The notes: generated by a model from the sequence alone, not told the origin. 64,000 nt of DNA from Pollutimonas sp036675275 (GCA_036675275.1 JAKFFG010000026.1:62001-126000); one strand, 5' to 3'; shown: positions 35,392 to 44,203, counted from the stretch's first letter. Program-made: numbers and translations.

Positions 35392-35602
35392 CTACAGCAT
35401 GACCGGCTGCTCCTGGGCCGCAAGCTGCCTATCGCAAATGACCGACACCGACCCAAAGCAGGCGCCGCCAAGACCGCGACTAATTGCCCAGGTTGTCAAC
35501 ACGACCTTCCCAAACTGCTGGCCGGACTCCAGATATCGATGCGCATCAATCACCTCATCCAGTGAAAACGTCCTGTCGATTTTACAGGAGCGGCCAAATC
35601 CT
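35392..35602 (-). pseudogene. C-terminal remnant of a quinone oxidoreductase/zinc-type alcohol dehydrogenase
   Basis: No start codon and no N-terminal domain. The minus strand from about 35583 reads IDRTFSLDEVIDAHRYLESG then QQFGKVVLTT, the standard last helix and strand of the MDR quinone-oxidoreductase family, followed by an unrelated tail to a stop at 35392. It lies in a 412-bp stretch without intact genes. Truncation at the 5' side points to a past rearrangement between this site and the OsmC gene. Confidence 0.7.
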
Positions 35603-35614
35603 AATGTCGACCAA

Positions 35615-36097
35615 TCAAACCCTCAGTTCCCAGGCATGCTGAATCCTGATTTCTGTCGTGACAGAATTTGCGATGTAGCAGCTTTCATGGGCCTCGTGAT
35701 GCAATGCCTCTATCACCGAGTCACGCAGCGCGTCCGACCCTGAAAATATAATCAGAGGCTTCAAAGTTACCGACGTCATCGCGATGCGGCCATCGTCGTT
35801 CTTCCCCATAACGCCTACCGCCCGGTCTACGTAGGAGTCCACCACAAGCTTTTCCCTAGCGGCATAGCCCAGGAGGAACAGCATGTGGCAGCTCGAGAGC
35901 GCAGCAATAAATGCCTCCTCCGGGTCAACATTTGCCGGGTCCGACCACGGAACCCTGACCACATGAGGAGAACTTGAAGCAGGAATGACCGCGCCTCCAT
36001 CAAAAACCCACTCATGCGCGCGACTGTATTTGTTGTCTATGAATACGCTGCCGGCGCGGTTCCACCGGATCTCGGCAGTGTAAACGCCTCCCGGCAT
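35615..36097 (-). CDS. OsmC-family protein
   Basis: 160 residues from ATG 36097, whose A is shared with the TGA of the TonB receptor gene (TGATG), so the two are translationally coupled. Family marks: VDPEEAFIAALSSCHMLFLLGYAA with the first redox cysteine and HHEAHESCYIANSV with the second; SSPHVVRVPWSDP lies between domains. OsmC/Ohr proteins reduce organic peroxides with paired cysteines. Being coupled to an iron-uptake receptor, it may protect against peroxide stress during iron import, which is inference. Confidence 0.88.
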   Translation of the reverse strand: MPGGVYTAEIRWNRAGSVFIDNKYSRAHEWVFDGGAVIPASSSPHVVRVPWSDPANVDPEEAFIAALSSCHMLFLLGYAAREKLVVDSYVDRAVGVMGKNDDGRIAMTSVTLKPLIIFSGSDALRDSVIEALHHEAHESCYIANSVTTEIRIQHAWELRV

Positions 36098-38265
36098 CAG
36101 AAATCGACCGACGCTGAAAGCATGACGGTGCGGCCCGCAGCGTTGGTCGCAAAGGCGCCGCTGGCCAGCCAATATTCCTTGTCCGTCACGTTATCGATAT
36201 TGGCACGCAACACTACTGTCTTGCCTGCCACCTTGGTCCGGTAGCGGGCGCCTACATCAAAGGTCGTAACGGCCGGCAGACTCAGCGTATTGGCCGCGCT
36301 GATGTAGGACGACGAGGTATAGGCGACTCGTCCATTGAGACTCAGGCCTTCCACCCAAGGGGTATCCCAGTCCAGGCCAAGATTGGCGGTCCGGCTCGGT
36401 ACACCCGGCGCCGTGTTGCCCTCGTTGATGCCATCCTGGGTCTTCGTCAGCTTGCCCTGTGTAAACGCCACGCTGGCCATCAGGCGCAGTCCAGGTTGCA
36501 GTTCACCATATGCGGTCAGCTCAAGACCTCGATTGCGCTGCTCGCCGAAGTAGCCGTAAACGCCTGCATCGTCTTCCTGGGCCGCTGGGCGCGCCAACTG
36601 ATAGATTGCCGCGGTGGTCGTCACGCTGCCCCAATCCACTTTGACGCCGGCCTCATACTGCTTGGATTTGTATGGGTTGAGCACTTCGCCAGCATTCGCA
36701 TAGTTGGCGCCAACGATTGCACCGCGCGTCAGCCCTTCAGTGAAATTGCTGTACAGCGAAACGTTGTCCGTTGGCTTGACCACAATCCCGGCAACGGGAG
36801 AGATGGCATCGGCCTTGTAGCCGCTGACTCTTGCGCCGGTCGTCTGACTGTAGCTATCGACGTCCACAGTTTGCTTGCGCGCGCCCACGGTGAGCAACAC
36901 GCGGTCTTGAGCAAACGACAACGTGTCGGCGATTGCGATACTGTCCAGTGTGGTTTCGGAGGAGCGCTGCATGTCGCTGCGCACGAGCGCATTCGGTGGA
37001 AGCGGCGATGGATAGTAAATGTTTGAGGCTACCGCAGTCGTGCCCGGCGAATAGGCATTGCCCCCTTCCTGGCTCATGCGTGTGACCCCAAGGGCGACTA
37101 GATGACCAACACTTCCCGTGTCGAAACGGGCCTGCAGACCGACATCGCCACTAAGCGTTTTGGTGTACGAGTCATAGTACGAATTCATGACGCCGAAATT
37201 ACCGTCGGCATCCACCCCTTGACGCGCGAGCGTGGCCGGGTTGACGGAGATCGGGAAAACCTGCTTGACGACGCTATCCCGGTAACCCAGGGCAACATGG
37301 CCCGTCAGGTTCTCGGTAATGTCGTACTCGAGCCGTGAAGCGATCGTCTTGTCGCGTTGTGTAAGCGTGGTGCCCGGATAAAAGGTGATGCGGCCATCAG
37401 GCGCCGCCGGAATCTCGGTGATGTCCGGCCGGAATCCGATCTGGGCGCGGAAGTCTTCCACGTCGTCGTCCTGATAGATGGCATCCAAGGTCCACCGCAG
37501 GCGGTCTCCCTGGTAGTCCAAGGCAAGCGCGCCCAGGCCCAGGTCCTGCTTGCCGTCATTGATGGATGCCTCACCGCCGCGCAGCACGCCATTAAAGCGC
37601 ATGCCCCAGGCGTTGTTCTCGCCGAAACGCCGGCCCATATCCAGGTGGGCGCCCAGATTGGCCTTGCCGGTATAGGTGGTGGTCAGGCGCGTCAGCGGCT
37701 CATCGTTGGCGCGCTTGGTCACGACGTTGATGCTGCCGCCTATGCTGCCGTTTGGTGGAATCCCACGCATGAGCGTGCCTGGTCCCTTGAGCAGCTCGAC
37801 ACGCTCAACCAATTCCATCGGCACACGATTGGAGGATAACAAGCCATAAAGGCCGTTCATGCCTACGTCGCCGGTACCGACGCTGAAACCGCGAATCTGG
37901 AAGTCTTCACCAAACCCGCCGGTGGACGTGGTCGTGCGCACCGAAGCGTCGTTGGTGATGACATCGGCCAGTGTGCGGGCCTGGGTATCTTCTATCAATT
38001 GAGACGTGTAATTGACGGTGCTGAAGGGAGTGTCCATCGCATCGCTTGTGCCCAGCAGGCCCAGCCCGCCCCCTTGTGCCACCTGTCCGCCGGCATAGGG
38101 AGGCTCCAACTGCCCGGGACCCTGGCTACCCTGCACAGTCACTGTGGGCAGTACAGTGGCGGGCGCTGCCGTCTGCGCTATCGCCCCACCACCCGACGCG
38201 ATCAAAAGACTTGCGGCCGTTAAGGGTCGCAGCGAAGACGGGCGGAACAAGTGGCGATTGGACAT
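36097..38265 (-). CDS. TonB-dependent siderophore receptor
   Basis: 722 residues, outer membrane. Signal peptide ends near GGGAIAQ (residue 31). The plug domain has DTPFSTVNYTSQLIEDTQAR, the VRTTTSTGGFGEDFQIRGF segment, ELLKGPGTLMRG and NVVTKRA; the beta-barrel ends in the aromatic SASVDF as required for assembly. A TonB box candidate is TVLPTVTVQG. This layout is typical of ferric-siderophore receptors of the FhuE/FpvA/FecA group, but there is no N-terminal signalling domain. The ligand is unknown. Divergent from the PepSY protein across a region with a Fur-like site. Confidence 0.95.
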   Translation of the reverse strand: MSNRHLFRPSSLRPLTAASLLIASGGGAIAQTAAPATVLPTVTVQGSQGPGQLEPPYAGGQVAQGGGLGLLGTSDAMDTPFSTVNYTSQLIEDTQARTLADVITNDASVRTTTSTGGFGEDFQIRGFSVGTGDVGMNGLYGLLSSNRVPMELVERVELLKGPGTLMRGIPPNGSIGGSINVVTKRANDEPLTRLTTTYTGKANLGAHLDMGRRFGENNAWGMRFNGVLRGGEASINDGKQDLGLGALALDYQGDRLRWTLDAIYQDDDVEDFRAQIGFRPDITEIPAAPDGRITFYPGTTLTQRDKTIASRLEYDITENLTGHVALGYRDSVVKQVFPISVNPATLARQGVDADGNFGVMNSYYDSYTKTLSGDVGLQARFDTGSVGHLVALGVTRMSQEGGNAYSPGTTAVASNIYYPSPLPPNALVRSDMQRSSETTLDSIAIADTLSFAQDRVLLTVGARKQTVDVDSYSQTTGARVSGYKADAISPVAGIVVKPTDNVSLYSNFTEGLTRGAIVGANYANAGEVLNPYKSKQYEAGVKVDWGSVTTTAAIYQLARPAAQEDDAGVYGYFGEQRNRGLELTAYGELQPGLRLMASVAFTQGKLTKTQDGINEGNTAPGVPSRTANLGLDWDTPWVEGLSLNGRVAYTSSSYISAANTLSLPAVTTFDVGARYRTKVAGKTVVLRANIDNVTDKEYWLASGAFATNAAGRTVMLSASVDF

Positions 38266-38353
38266 GAGAACTCTTAGAGATAAAGTAACCGGGAAAGGGA
38301 AAGGAAACTTGCGCGCTTGTTTCCTTGATAAATGTATAATTTTGCAAGCACGG

Positions 38354-38383
38354 TGATAGTAATCGTTCTCAATACCATTATCA
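38354..38383. promoter_or_regulatory. putative Fur box(es)
   Basis: An A/T-rich imperfect dyad beginning TGATAGTAATC and ending CCATTATCA lies between the divergent TonB receptor and PepSY genes. The best 19-bp windows match 10-11 of 19 bases of the classical Fur consensus, including a perfect CATTATC half. Context strongly favours iron control; the exact site is uncertain. Confidence 0.5.
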
Positions 38384-38521
38384 ACAAATTAAAGCCAGAA
38401 TCTTATAGCTGGCTTCTGTATCGGAAAATTTCATGGCCTGTCGTCCGCCTTTTCATTTCGCCGCCTCTCGCGGCCACGTCACGCTGCGCGCAGCCATGCT
38501 GTCCAACGCCGGGTTCTGACG

Positions 38522-39853
38522 ATGTTGTCTCCTGGAGCGTTGCGCAAGTGGTCCTTCGTACATAAATGGACCAGCCTGGTCAGCACGATTTTCCTCCTGA
38601 TGCTGTGCCTTACCGGCCTGCCTCTTATTTTTGAGCATGAGATTGAACACTGGCTGAACGAAGGCGTACAGCACACGACGGCCGCCAGCGGCCTGCCGAT
38701 GGCCAATCTGGACGCGGTCGTTTCGGCCGCAAAAGCACAGGCTCCGGACAAAGCCGTCATGTTCGTCGGTGACTTCACCGACGACGGATTCTGGTATGTG
38801 AATATGGCCGATACGGTCGCCGGCGAAGGCGCTCACACCACCGTGACCGTGGACTATTACACGGGCCAGGTGCTGGACCCATCGGCCCAACGCAGCGGCT
38901 TCATGGCATTCATGCTGGAGCTGCATACCGACTTGTTTTTGGGCCTGCCGGGCAAACTGTTCCTGGGATTGATGGCTTTTTTATTGTTGACGGCCATCGT
39001 ATCCGGCGTAGTGTTATATGCCCCCTTCATGCGACGACTGCGTTTCGGCGAGGTCCGTCGCGATCGCAATCCACGCCTCAAATGGCTGGATCTGCATAAT
39101 CTGCTGGGCATTGTGACCCTAGTATGGGTCGGCACGGTCGGCGCCACCGGAATGATCACCACCTGGGCGGAACTGATTGTCGGCGCATGGCGAGCCGACC
39201 AGATGGCCGAGATGGTCGCGCCGTATGCCGGCCATCCGCCCGTAACACAACCCGGGTCGCTCCAGCAGGCAGTTAGTGCGGCCCAGCAGCTCGAATCCGA
39301 CATGCAACTGGGCTTCGTGGCGTATCCCGGATCCAGCATGGCAAGCCCGCATCACTATGCCGTGTTCATGCGCGGAACCGAGCCGCTGACATCACGCCTG
39401 CTGAAGCCTGTACTGGTGGACGCGCAAACGCTGCAAGTCACGGATAACCGTCCCCTCCCCTGGTACATGACCACACTGCTTATTTCGGAGCCGCTGCACT
39501 TTGGCGACTATGGCGGCCTGCCAATGAAGGTGCTCTGGGCAGCACTGGACATCATCACTATTATCGTGCTGGGCAGTGGCCTGTACCTTTGGCTGGTTCG
39601 CGGCCGTAAAACACCCGCCACGTCGGAGCCGGCTGCAGCCAGTCCACGCATGAAACGCCTGGCGGCAGATGACGACCGGCAGCGTACGCACAGCAACATA
39701 CGGCAAATGTGGCAGGCTCCATTGATCGTGGCGGTGATCACCCTGATCGGCCTGATCGCGGCCTTGGTGGGCGACGGCTGGAAAGACGCCGTATCATGGG
39801 CAGCGCTTACTGTGCCCGTGGGACTGATAGCATGGAAATGGAGTTGCCGCTGA
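38522..39853 (+). CDS. PepSY-associated TM-helix protein (iron-uptake associated)
   Basis: 443 residues, inner membrane. The opening LRKWSFVHKWTSLVSTIFLLMLCLTGLPL is the classic first PepSY-TM helix; two further paired helices follow (GLMAFLLLTAIVSGVVLYAPFM, then HNLLGIVTLVWVG), and the large loop after residue 60 is periplasmic. Such PiuB-like proteins are encoded beside siderophore receptors and are thought to reduce ferric siderophores or assist iron release. Divergent from the TonB receptor. A C-terminal pair of helices after residue 395 completes it. Confidence 0.9.
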   Translation: MLSPGALRKWSFVHKWTSLVSTIFLLMLCLTGLPLIFEHEIEHWLNEGVQHTTAASGLPMANLDAVVSAAKAQAPDKAVMFVGDFTDDGFWYVNMADTVAGEGAHTTVTVDYYTGQVLDPSAQRSGFMAFMLELHTDLFLGLPGKLFLGLMAFLLLTAIVSGVVLYAPFMRRLRFGEVRRDRNPRLKWLDLHNLLGIVTLVWVGTVGATGMITTWAELIVGAWRADQMAEMVAPYAGHPPVTQPGSLQQAVSAAQQLESDMQLGFVAYPGSSMASPHHYAVFMRGTEPLTSRLLKPVLVDAQTLQVTDNRPLPWYMTTLLISEPLHFGDYGGLPMKVLWAALDIITIIVLGSGLYLWLVRGRKTPATSEPAAASPRMKRLAADDDRQRTHSNIRQMWQAPLIVAVITLIGLIAALVGDGWKDAVSWAALTVPVGLIAWKWSCR

Positions 39854-39948
39854 TCTCGGTGGTATGGGCGACAATCCGCAGGACTGTCGCCTGCCTGTGC
39901 CATGAGCCATGACTGTTACTCAAGGAGACGCAGACGCCTCCTTTTTGC

Positions 39949-41184
39949 TTACGTCGGCAATTTCCCTGTCTTGATTTTTTGCTTGTCGCGCGGCAGGAAT
40001 ACAAGGACCAGCAAGGTACATGCACCGGCGAATCCGAAGGCATAATCGTAGCGGCCGCTGAACGCCACAAAGGCGGCAAACACCGTGGGCACCAGCATAT
40101 TGACCACATTCACCAGAATGCTGGAACCCGCCGCCGTTTCGGATATCTGATCAGGCGGTGAGCGGCGCGCCACCTCGGCAATCTGCACGCCGTTCCAGCT
40201 TGCTGCCGAACATCCGGCAACGAACGCCAAAACGATAATGGTCCATATCGGCCATTCCGGACCACTCAGCCCCAACAGCACTGTCGTCGTTGCAGAAAAG
40301 ACTGCCGCTACCGACAACGATGCCGTGGCCGAGCCCAGGTAATCGGAAAGCCATCCCAGCGCAATGCGACCGATCACACCTCCCGCCTGCATAACGGCAA
40401 ATACCACGCCGCCGAGTCCGAGCGAAAATCCCAATGCGTCGATCAGATAAATAACCGTGAAAGTGAACCAACACGTTTGGGAAACCGCAAACAGGCTTCC
40501 AACGATAGACATTTTCCATAGGCCTGGATTGTCCTGCAACGATTGCAAGGGCACACGCAGGTTATGCAGCGACTGCAGGTTCGGCATGGAGAAATGCCAG
40601 CGTCCCGATGCAGGCGTTGCATCCAGGCGAGCGCTTATGCGCCAAGTCATCAGTGTTGGTGCTATGACCAGTAGCGCGCAGACGAATAAAGCAGTGCGCC
40701 ACCCCGCCGGAGCAACCATGGCAGGAATAAGCAGCCCCGCTATCACGCCCCCCAAAGGCACCCCGGCTTGCTTGATCGAAAATATGAGATTGCGTTTCCC
40801 GGGAGGGGAAAACCGTTGCAGGACTTCACTGCCAGCCGGATTTGCCGCACCATTGCTCAGCCCCATCACGAAGCATGCAGCCAGAGCAACGCCCATGCTC
40901 GAATTCAGAAAGAACGCCATGCTGGCCGCCCCCAGCACCAGACTCCACTGCAGCGTGCGCATCCCGCCTACCTGCCGAAGCAAGGTCGAGCCCCCGATCA
41001 GAATGGCCAAGCCGCCGAGCGAATTGGCCGCGGTCAGGTAGCCGATGGAACTGCCGTCCCACCGGAACTCTTCAGACACTGCCGGGGCGATAATGGGAAT
41101 GAACCGGGCCAGGAATGATGCTGTGGTTTGCAGGACAAAAATGGCCACTATGGGTAAAAGCCAGCCAGGTACCGCCTTTATCAT
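39949..41184 (-). CDS. MFS transporter
   Basis: 411 residues, about twelve membrane segments. The motifs SIGYLTAANSLGGLAILIGG early and GGVIGRIALGWLSDYLG after the central loop identify a major facilitator. The central loop (residues about 185-215) has repeated LQSL pieces (NLQSLHNLRVPLQSLQDNPG). It is convergent with the PepSY gene. Substrate is unknown; its position next to the iron group could mean siderophore traffic, but nothing in the sequence proves that. Confidence 0.88.
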   Translation of the reverse strand: MIKAVPGWLLPIVAIFVLQTTASFLARFIPIIAPAVSEEFRWDGSSIGYLTAANSLGGLAILIGGSTLLRQVGGMRTLQWSLVLGAASMAFFLNSSMGVALAACFVMGLSNGAANPAGSEVLQRFSPPGKRNLIFSIKQAGVPLGGVIAGLLIPAMVAPAGWRTALFVCALLVIAPTLMTWRISARLDATPASGRWHFSMPNLQSLHNLRVPLQSLQDNPGLWKMSIVGSLFAVSQTCWFTFTVIYLIDALGFSLGLGGVVFAVMQAGGVIGRIALGWLSDYLGSATASLSVAAVFSATTTVLLGLSGPEWPIWTIIVLAFVAGCSAASWNGVQIAEVARRSPPDQISETAAGSSILVNVVNMLVPTVFAAFVAFSGRYDYAFGFAGACTLLVLVFLPRDKQKIKTGKLPT

Positions 41185-41382
41185 TGAGAGTCTCTTAAGT
41201 CTTTTTGCTGACGTCTTGCGTAGCGGACAAGGGAACTCTACTCTAACTTAGAATTTCTTACTTGAAGTTCCGTGAGGGTGACGCTGCGCACCTTCAGAGA
41301 AAAACTACCGGCAGATTTCCGCCTCACCCGGGACGAGGCTAATGCGTGCGACTAAGTTTTGATGAAGCGAAATATTGTCCAC

Positions 41383-41420
41383 TCGGCGAATACCGAATCA
41401 AATTCGGCAAACGCCGAATT
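41383..41420. repeat. cluster of CGAAT/ATTCG half-sites ahead of the RES gene
   Basis: Four copies of CGAAT or its complement in 38 bp. They combine into a 20-bp palindrome with 8-bp arms, AATTCGGC-AAAC-GCCGAATT (41401-41420), a 5-3-5 dyad CGAAT-CAA-ATTCG (41394-41406) and a weaker TCGG...CCGA (41383-41396). The design looks like a cooperative operator about 50 bp ahead of the RES start. No regulator gene is adjacent. Confidence 0.6.
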
Positions 41421-41469
41421 CTGGCGCAACGAAGATCAGAGGTCATCATGTTTGCTGAAGCTATGCGTT

Positions 41470-41913
41470 TTGATTCTATGGCGCATCAGTGCATTTACTG
41501 ACTTGAGTGGCCGCGGTGGACTGCTGGCTGGCGGCCGATGGCATCGATCTGGACGCCCTGTGGCTTATCTAGCTGAAACTCCATCCGGCGCCATGTTAGA
41601 GGTCTTGGTGCATTTAGAAATTGATCCAGAAGATATTCCGGACAATTTGCGGCTACTGCGCGTTGAGATTCCCGACCACGCCAGTATGCAGACAGCTGCT
41701 GCCCTTCCTACTGGGTGGGAAGAAGATGTCCACAGTACACGCGAAGCTGGAAATCTCTGGTTAGCAAAAGGCGATACTCTGTTGCTTCGCGTGCCCAGTG
41801 CGATCATGCCTCATACGCATAATATTTTGCTTAACCCGGTGCACCCACAGGCTTGTTTAGCTGAAGTCACAGTAGAGACTTCGCGCCTAGATAAGCGATT
41901 ACTAAAAGGCTAG
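41470..41913 (+). CDS. RES-domain protein, toxin-like (NAD-degrading family)
   Basis: About 147 residues from TTG 41470 (MILWRIS), where family similarity begins. RES domains carry conserved Arg, Glu and Ser: here WRISAFTDLSGRGGLLAGGR, YLAETPSGAMLEVLVHLE and LLLRVPSAIMPHTHNILLN supply all three. Family toxins (such as MbcT) destroy NAD+ in toxin-antitoxin pairs, usually with an Xre/MbcA antitoxin encoded directly upstream. No such antitoxin is recognisable in the 285 bp before it, so it appears solitary; the palindrome cluster at 41383-41420 may be what remains of its control region. Confidence 0.85.
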   Translation: MILWRISAFTDLSGRGGLLAGGRWHRSGRPVAYLAETPSGAMLEVLVHLEIDPEDIPDNLRLLRVEIPDHASMQTAAALPTGWEEDVHSTREAGNLWLAKGDTLLLRVPSAIMPHTHNILLNPVHPQACLAEVTVETSRLDKRLLKG

Positions 41914-41919
41914 ACTGCA

Positions 41920-42528
41920 TCATTCGGTCGATGCCGGATATCCAACACAGAGTTGAATGATCGGCGCAAGGGGAGCACGCAAGCCAAGGACGTCGGCGGT
42001 GGCCTCATCGTTGAAACCGCCGACCCAAACACTTCCCAAGCCTTCGGCCACGGCTTGCAACTGAAGGTTTTGTGCCGCCGCGCCTGCCTCAAGATAGACA
42101 TACCGGGCTCCACGGCTTCCGAAAGGTTTCTGGTCGACGAATGCTTGGCTTGGCGTAACCATATCGGCGCAAATTATGATGACGCAAGCGGCGTCCATAA
42201 TCCATTGAGGATTGTCTATTGCGGCCTTTGTTAAAGCCGATCGCAGGTCCGAGTCGCTCACCTGCTTTAGACCATGGTCTGAGGGGTCGACTTCGTACAG
42301 GCCCTTCTCAAGACCGACAACCCGGTTTACTCCAAGATATAGTCGAAGCGGATGAATCGCATGAGCTGAAGGCGCGGTTCTCTTTCCATCTGGCCCGGTT
42401 ATCCCTTGTCCAGCCCAAAGAAGTTTCTTCAATACCTGCAAAGGAATAGATGCGTCGGAATAATTCCGAACCGTTCTACGTTGCGAAAAAACTTGCGATA
42501 GCGTGATTTCTGACAAACCTGTCCTCAC
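41920..42528 (-). CDS. SagB/ThcOx-like nitroreductase-family protein
   Basis: 202 residues of the FMN-dependent SagB/ThcOx branch: SQRRTVRNYSDASIPLQVLKK, LLWAGQGITGPDGKRTAPSA, then YLEAGAAAQNLQLQAVAEGL and LAPIIQLCVGYPA. Stand-alone members are common, and the group that oxidises azolines in peptide natural products is only one branch. No YcaO or precursor peptide gene is nearby. The frame begins with GTG 42528; TTG 42516, which has AGGA five bases before, may be the true start. It ends seven bases from the convergent RES gene. Confidence 0.85.
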   Translation of the reverse strand: MRTGLSEITLSQVFSQRRTVRNYSDASIPLQVLKKLLWAGQGITGPDGKRTAPSAHAIHPLRLYLGVNRVVGLEKGLYEVDPSDHGLKQVSDSDLRSALTKAAIDNPQWIMDAACVIIICADMVTPSQAFVDQKPFGSRGARYVYLEAGAAAQNLQLQAVAEGLGSVWVGGFNDEATADVLGLRAPLAPIIQLCVGYPASTE

Positions 42529-42663
42529 GAATGGTTGAATGCTCCTGACCGGAATCGTCTAATCAAACTCCAGAACTAATGGCCAACTCGTCCGGCACAT
42601 CCGGACCGGGATTGCGCGACGAGGATCTCGACCGGGTGGTGTTGGACGCGCTTATCTGCCGAT

Positions 42664-43515
42664 TTATTGCTCACGCCAAGCGAGCTTATACCATTCCAAC
42701 GCGCTGGGCCAAGCGGGTTCCCAGCCAGATGCCCGAAGCCGTGCATTTGACAGTCGTTTACCGCTAGGCGTTTGCGGTCGCCGCGCCGGTGCAGGAAGGC
42801 CCACTAATTGCGCCACCGCGTCGTATAGTTCCGAAGTTGGCAGAGGGTGATTATCTGTGCCTATATAAAGCGGTTCGGGTTCGGCTAAAGCCAAAAGGTG
42901 GACACAGGCCTGGGCCGCATCATCGATGTGGATTCGATTAGCCCAGTGGCCGGGGCCCGCCGGCGAGACGATTGTGCCGGCCTGCAATCCATTAAGCAAA
43001 TGCAGCCGTCCGGGGCCGTATAAACCTGACATACGCAGCGTGACCCCCACGCCAGGAAACAACGTGGCGTGCAATGCCGCTTCGGCATCGAGTAGCGCCA
43101 TGGCGCGAAAGCTCGTTTTGTCGACGGGAGTATCTTCGTTCACCCAATCGTCGGAAGGCGCCCAGACGGCCGATGATCCCACCAAGATGCAGCGTTGCAG
43201 GCGATTCAGACTGCGGGCTGGCAGGCTGCTTAGCAATCTTGGGAGCCCAAGTGAGTACACACCAGCGTAGTGGGCCATTGTCCTGCTGTCTGGCGACGGG
43301 GCATACAAAATATGGCTGATTTCGGAAAACTCGTCGCCGCCCAGAAAAGACAGGCTGTCCGGGTTCTGTAGATCGGCCTGATACCAGGAGACTATGTCCC
43401 CTTGCTCCGGCTTCTTGGGGCTGCGTCGCAGCCCGATGCACTTCCAATGAGTCGGATCCAGCATTCTCGCCGCCCGTTCACACAAGTCTCCGCCTACCAG
43501 TAAAAGAGTATTCAT
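42664..43515 (-). CDS. NAD(P)-dependent epimerase/dehydratase-like protein (YeeZ type)
   Basis: 283 residues from ATG 43515. The nucleotide site is degenerate (NTLLLVGGDLCERAARML) in place of GxxGxxG, as in YeeZ-like SDRs. Further marks are SHILYAPSPDSRTMAHYAGV, VGSSAVWAPSDDWVNEDTPV and RMSGLYGPGRLHLLNGLQAG, and IHIDDAAQACVHLLAL. It probably lacks a classical YxxxK catalytic pair. Its upstream region ends about 120 bp before the left repeat of the cassette at 43639, so the cassette may have separated it from its earlier neighbours. Function unknown. Confidence 0.82.
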   Translation of the reverse strand: MNTLLLVGGDLCERAARMLDPTHWKCIGLRRSPKKPEQGDIVSWYQADLQNPDSLSFLGGDEFSEISHILYAPSPDSRTMAHYAGVYSLGLPRLLSSLPARSLNRLQRCILVGSSAVWAPSDDWVNEDTPVDKTSFRAMALLDAEAALHATLFPGVGVTLRMSGLYGPGRLHLLNGLQAGTIVSPAGPGHWANRIHIDDAAQACVHLLALAEPEPLYIGTDNHPLPTSELYDAVAQLVGLPAPARRPQTPSGKRLSNARLRASGWEPAWPSALEWYKLAWREQ

Positions 43516-43638
43516 GTCGGTTACGCAATACCTGTTTATACCGAGGCACCGATAAGGTGTCGTGTCTGGCTCTATGCAAGAACTAGACGACCACGCCATT
43601 TAAATGCCGAACTAAAGAGTTGGGCAGTTTAGCCTTGA

Positions 43639-43696
43639 TGTCGATTGTCATCCAGTTTGCAACTTTCAGTATTTTGCGTCACTCAGTTTGCAACTT
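43639..43696 (+). repeat. left end repeats of the cassette
   Basis: Two copies of a repeated unit containing CAGTTTGCAACTT, at about 43653-43665 and 43684-43696, the outer one preceded by TGTCGATTGTCAT. They face the right-end repeats in inverted orientation. Confidence 0.7.
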
Positions 43697-43712
43697 GTTG
43701 GTGTTTTGTGCC

Positions 43713-44162
43713 TCAATTCACAGAGGTTCTGAAGGCCTGCGGCCTTGCTTGGCTCTGGGCTGTGGCTCGGTTTTTTTTTACTCGTCCCGCCGCCGCCTTT
43801 AGTAAGCGCTGGAACGTGGGGCATTGGGTGTGATTAGCGGCAGGACATTGGGCAGCATGGCGTAGACCTTCACTCATGGCCCGCAACCGTTTGATGGTGG
43901 CGTCAATTTCGTCCGCTTTGGACATGAGCAACTGTCTGTCTACCTCTGGGGTTCCATCGGGTGGCAACATGGTGCGGATTTCGTCCAGCGACAGCCCTCC
44001 GGCCTGGCCCAATGCAATCAAGGCTAGTTGATCAAGCACATTGGCGTTAAAGCGCCGCCGCTCCCCTGGCGCGCTGGTGGCTGTGATCAAACCTGTTTTC
44101 TCATAGAACCGCACTGTCGAGGATGCCAGACCTGTCCGTGCAGCCACTTCTGAAATATCCAT
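43713..44162 (-). CDS. MerR-family transcriptional regulator
   Basis: 149 residues. Helix-turn-helix and wing are clear: MDISEVAARTGLASSTVRFY, then KTGLITATSAPGERRRFNAN. A dimerisation helix follows, and a cysteine-bearing segment CPAANHTQCPTFQRLL near residue 110 may bind an inducer or metal. The last 25 residues are basic (KKNRATAQSQARPQAF). Divergent from the DUF2938/MFS pair, whose promoter has the 19-bp spacer and dyad that MerR proteins twist to activate. Carried inside the repeat-bounded cassette. Confidence 0.92.
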   Translation of the reverse strand: MDISEVAARTGLASSTVRFYEKTGLITATSAPGERRRFNANVLDQLALIALGQAGGLSLDEIRTMLPPDGTPEVDRQLLMSKADEIDATIKRLRAMSEGLRHAAQCPAANHTQCPTFQRLLKAAAGRVKKNRATAQSQARPQAFRTSVN

Positions 44163-44172
44163 GAAACGCCTC

Positions 44173-44203
44173 TTGACTTGAAGTTGACTTCAACTTCTAT
44201 TAT
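44173..44203 (+). promoter_or_regulatory. MerR-type promoter with 19-bp spacer and dyad
   Basis: TTGACT (44173-44178) and TATTAT (44198-44203) are separated by 19 bp, two more than normal, as in MerR-activated promoters. The spacer contains an 18-bp inverted repeat GAAGTTG-ACTT-CAACTTC (44180-44197). It drives the DUF2938 and MFS genes to the right. Confidence 0.85.

Noticed and set aside
41278..41355. 25-residue frame (GTG start) upstream of the RES gene, considered as an antitoxin
   Set aside because: Too short, not of a recognised antitoxin family, and ends 114 bp before the RES start.
42579..42767. 62-codon + strand frame
   Set aside because: It is mostly antisense to the end of the epimerase-like gene and shows no protein features.
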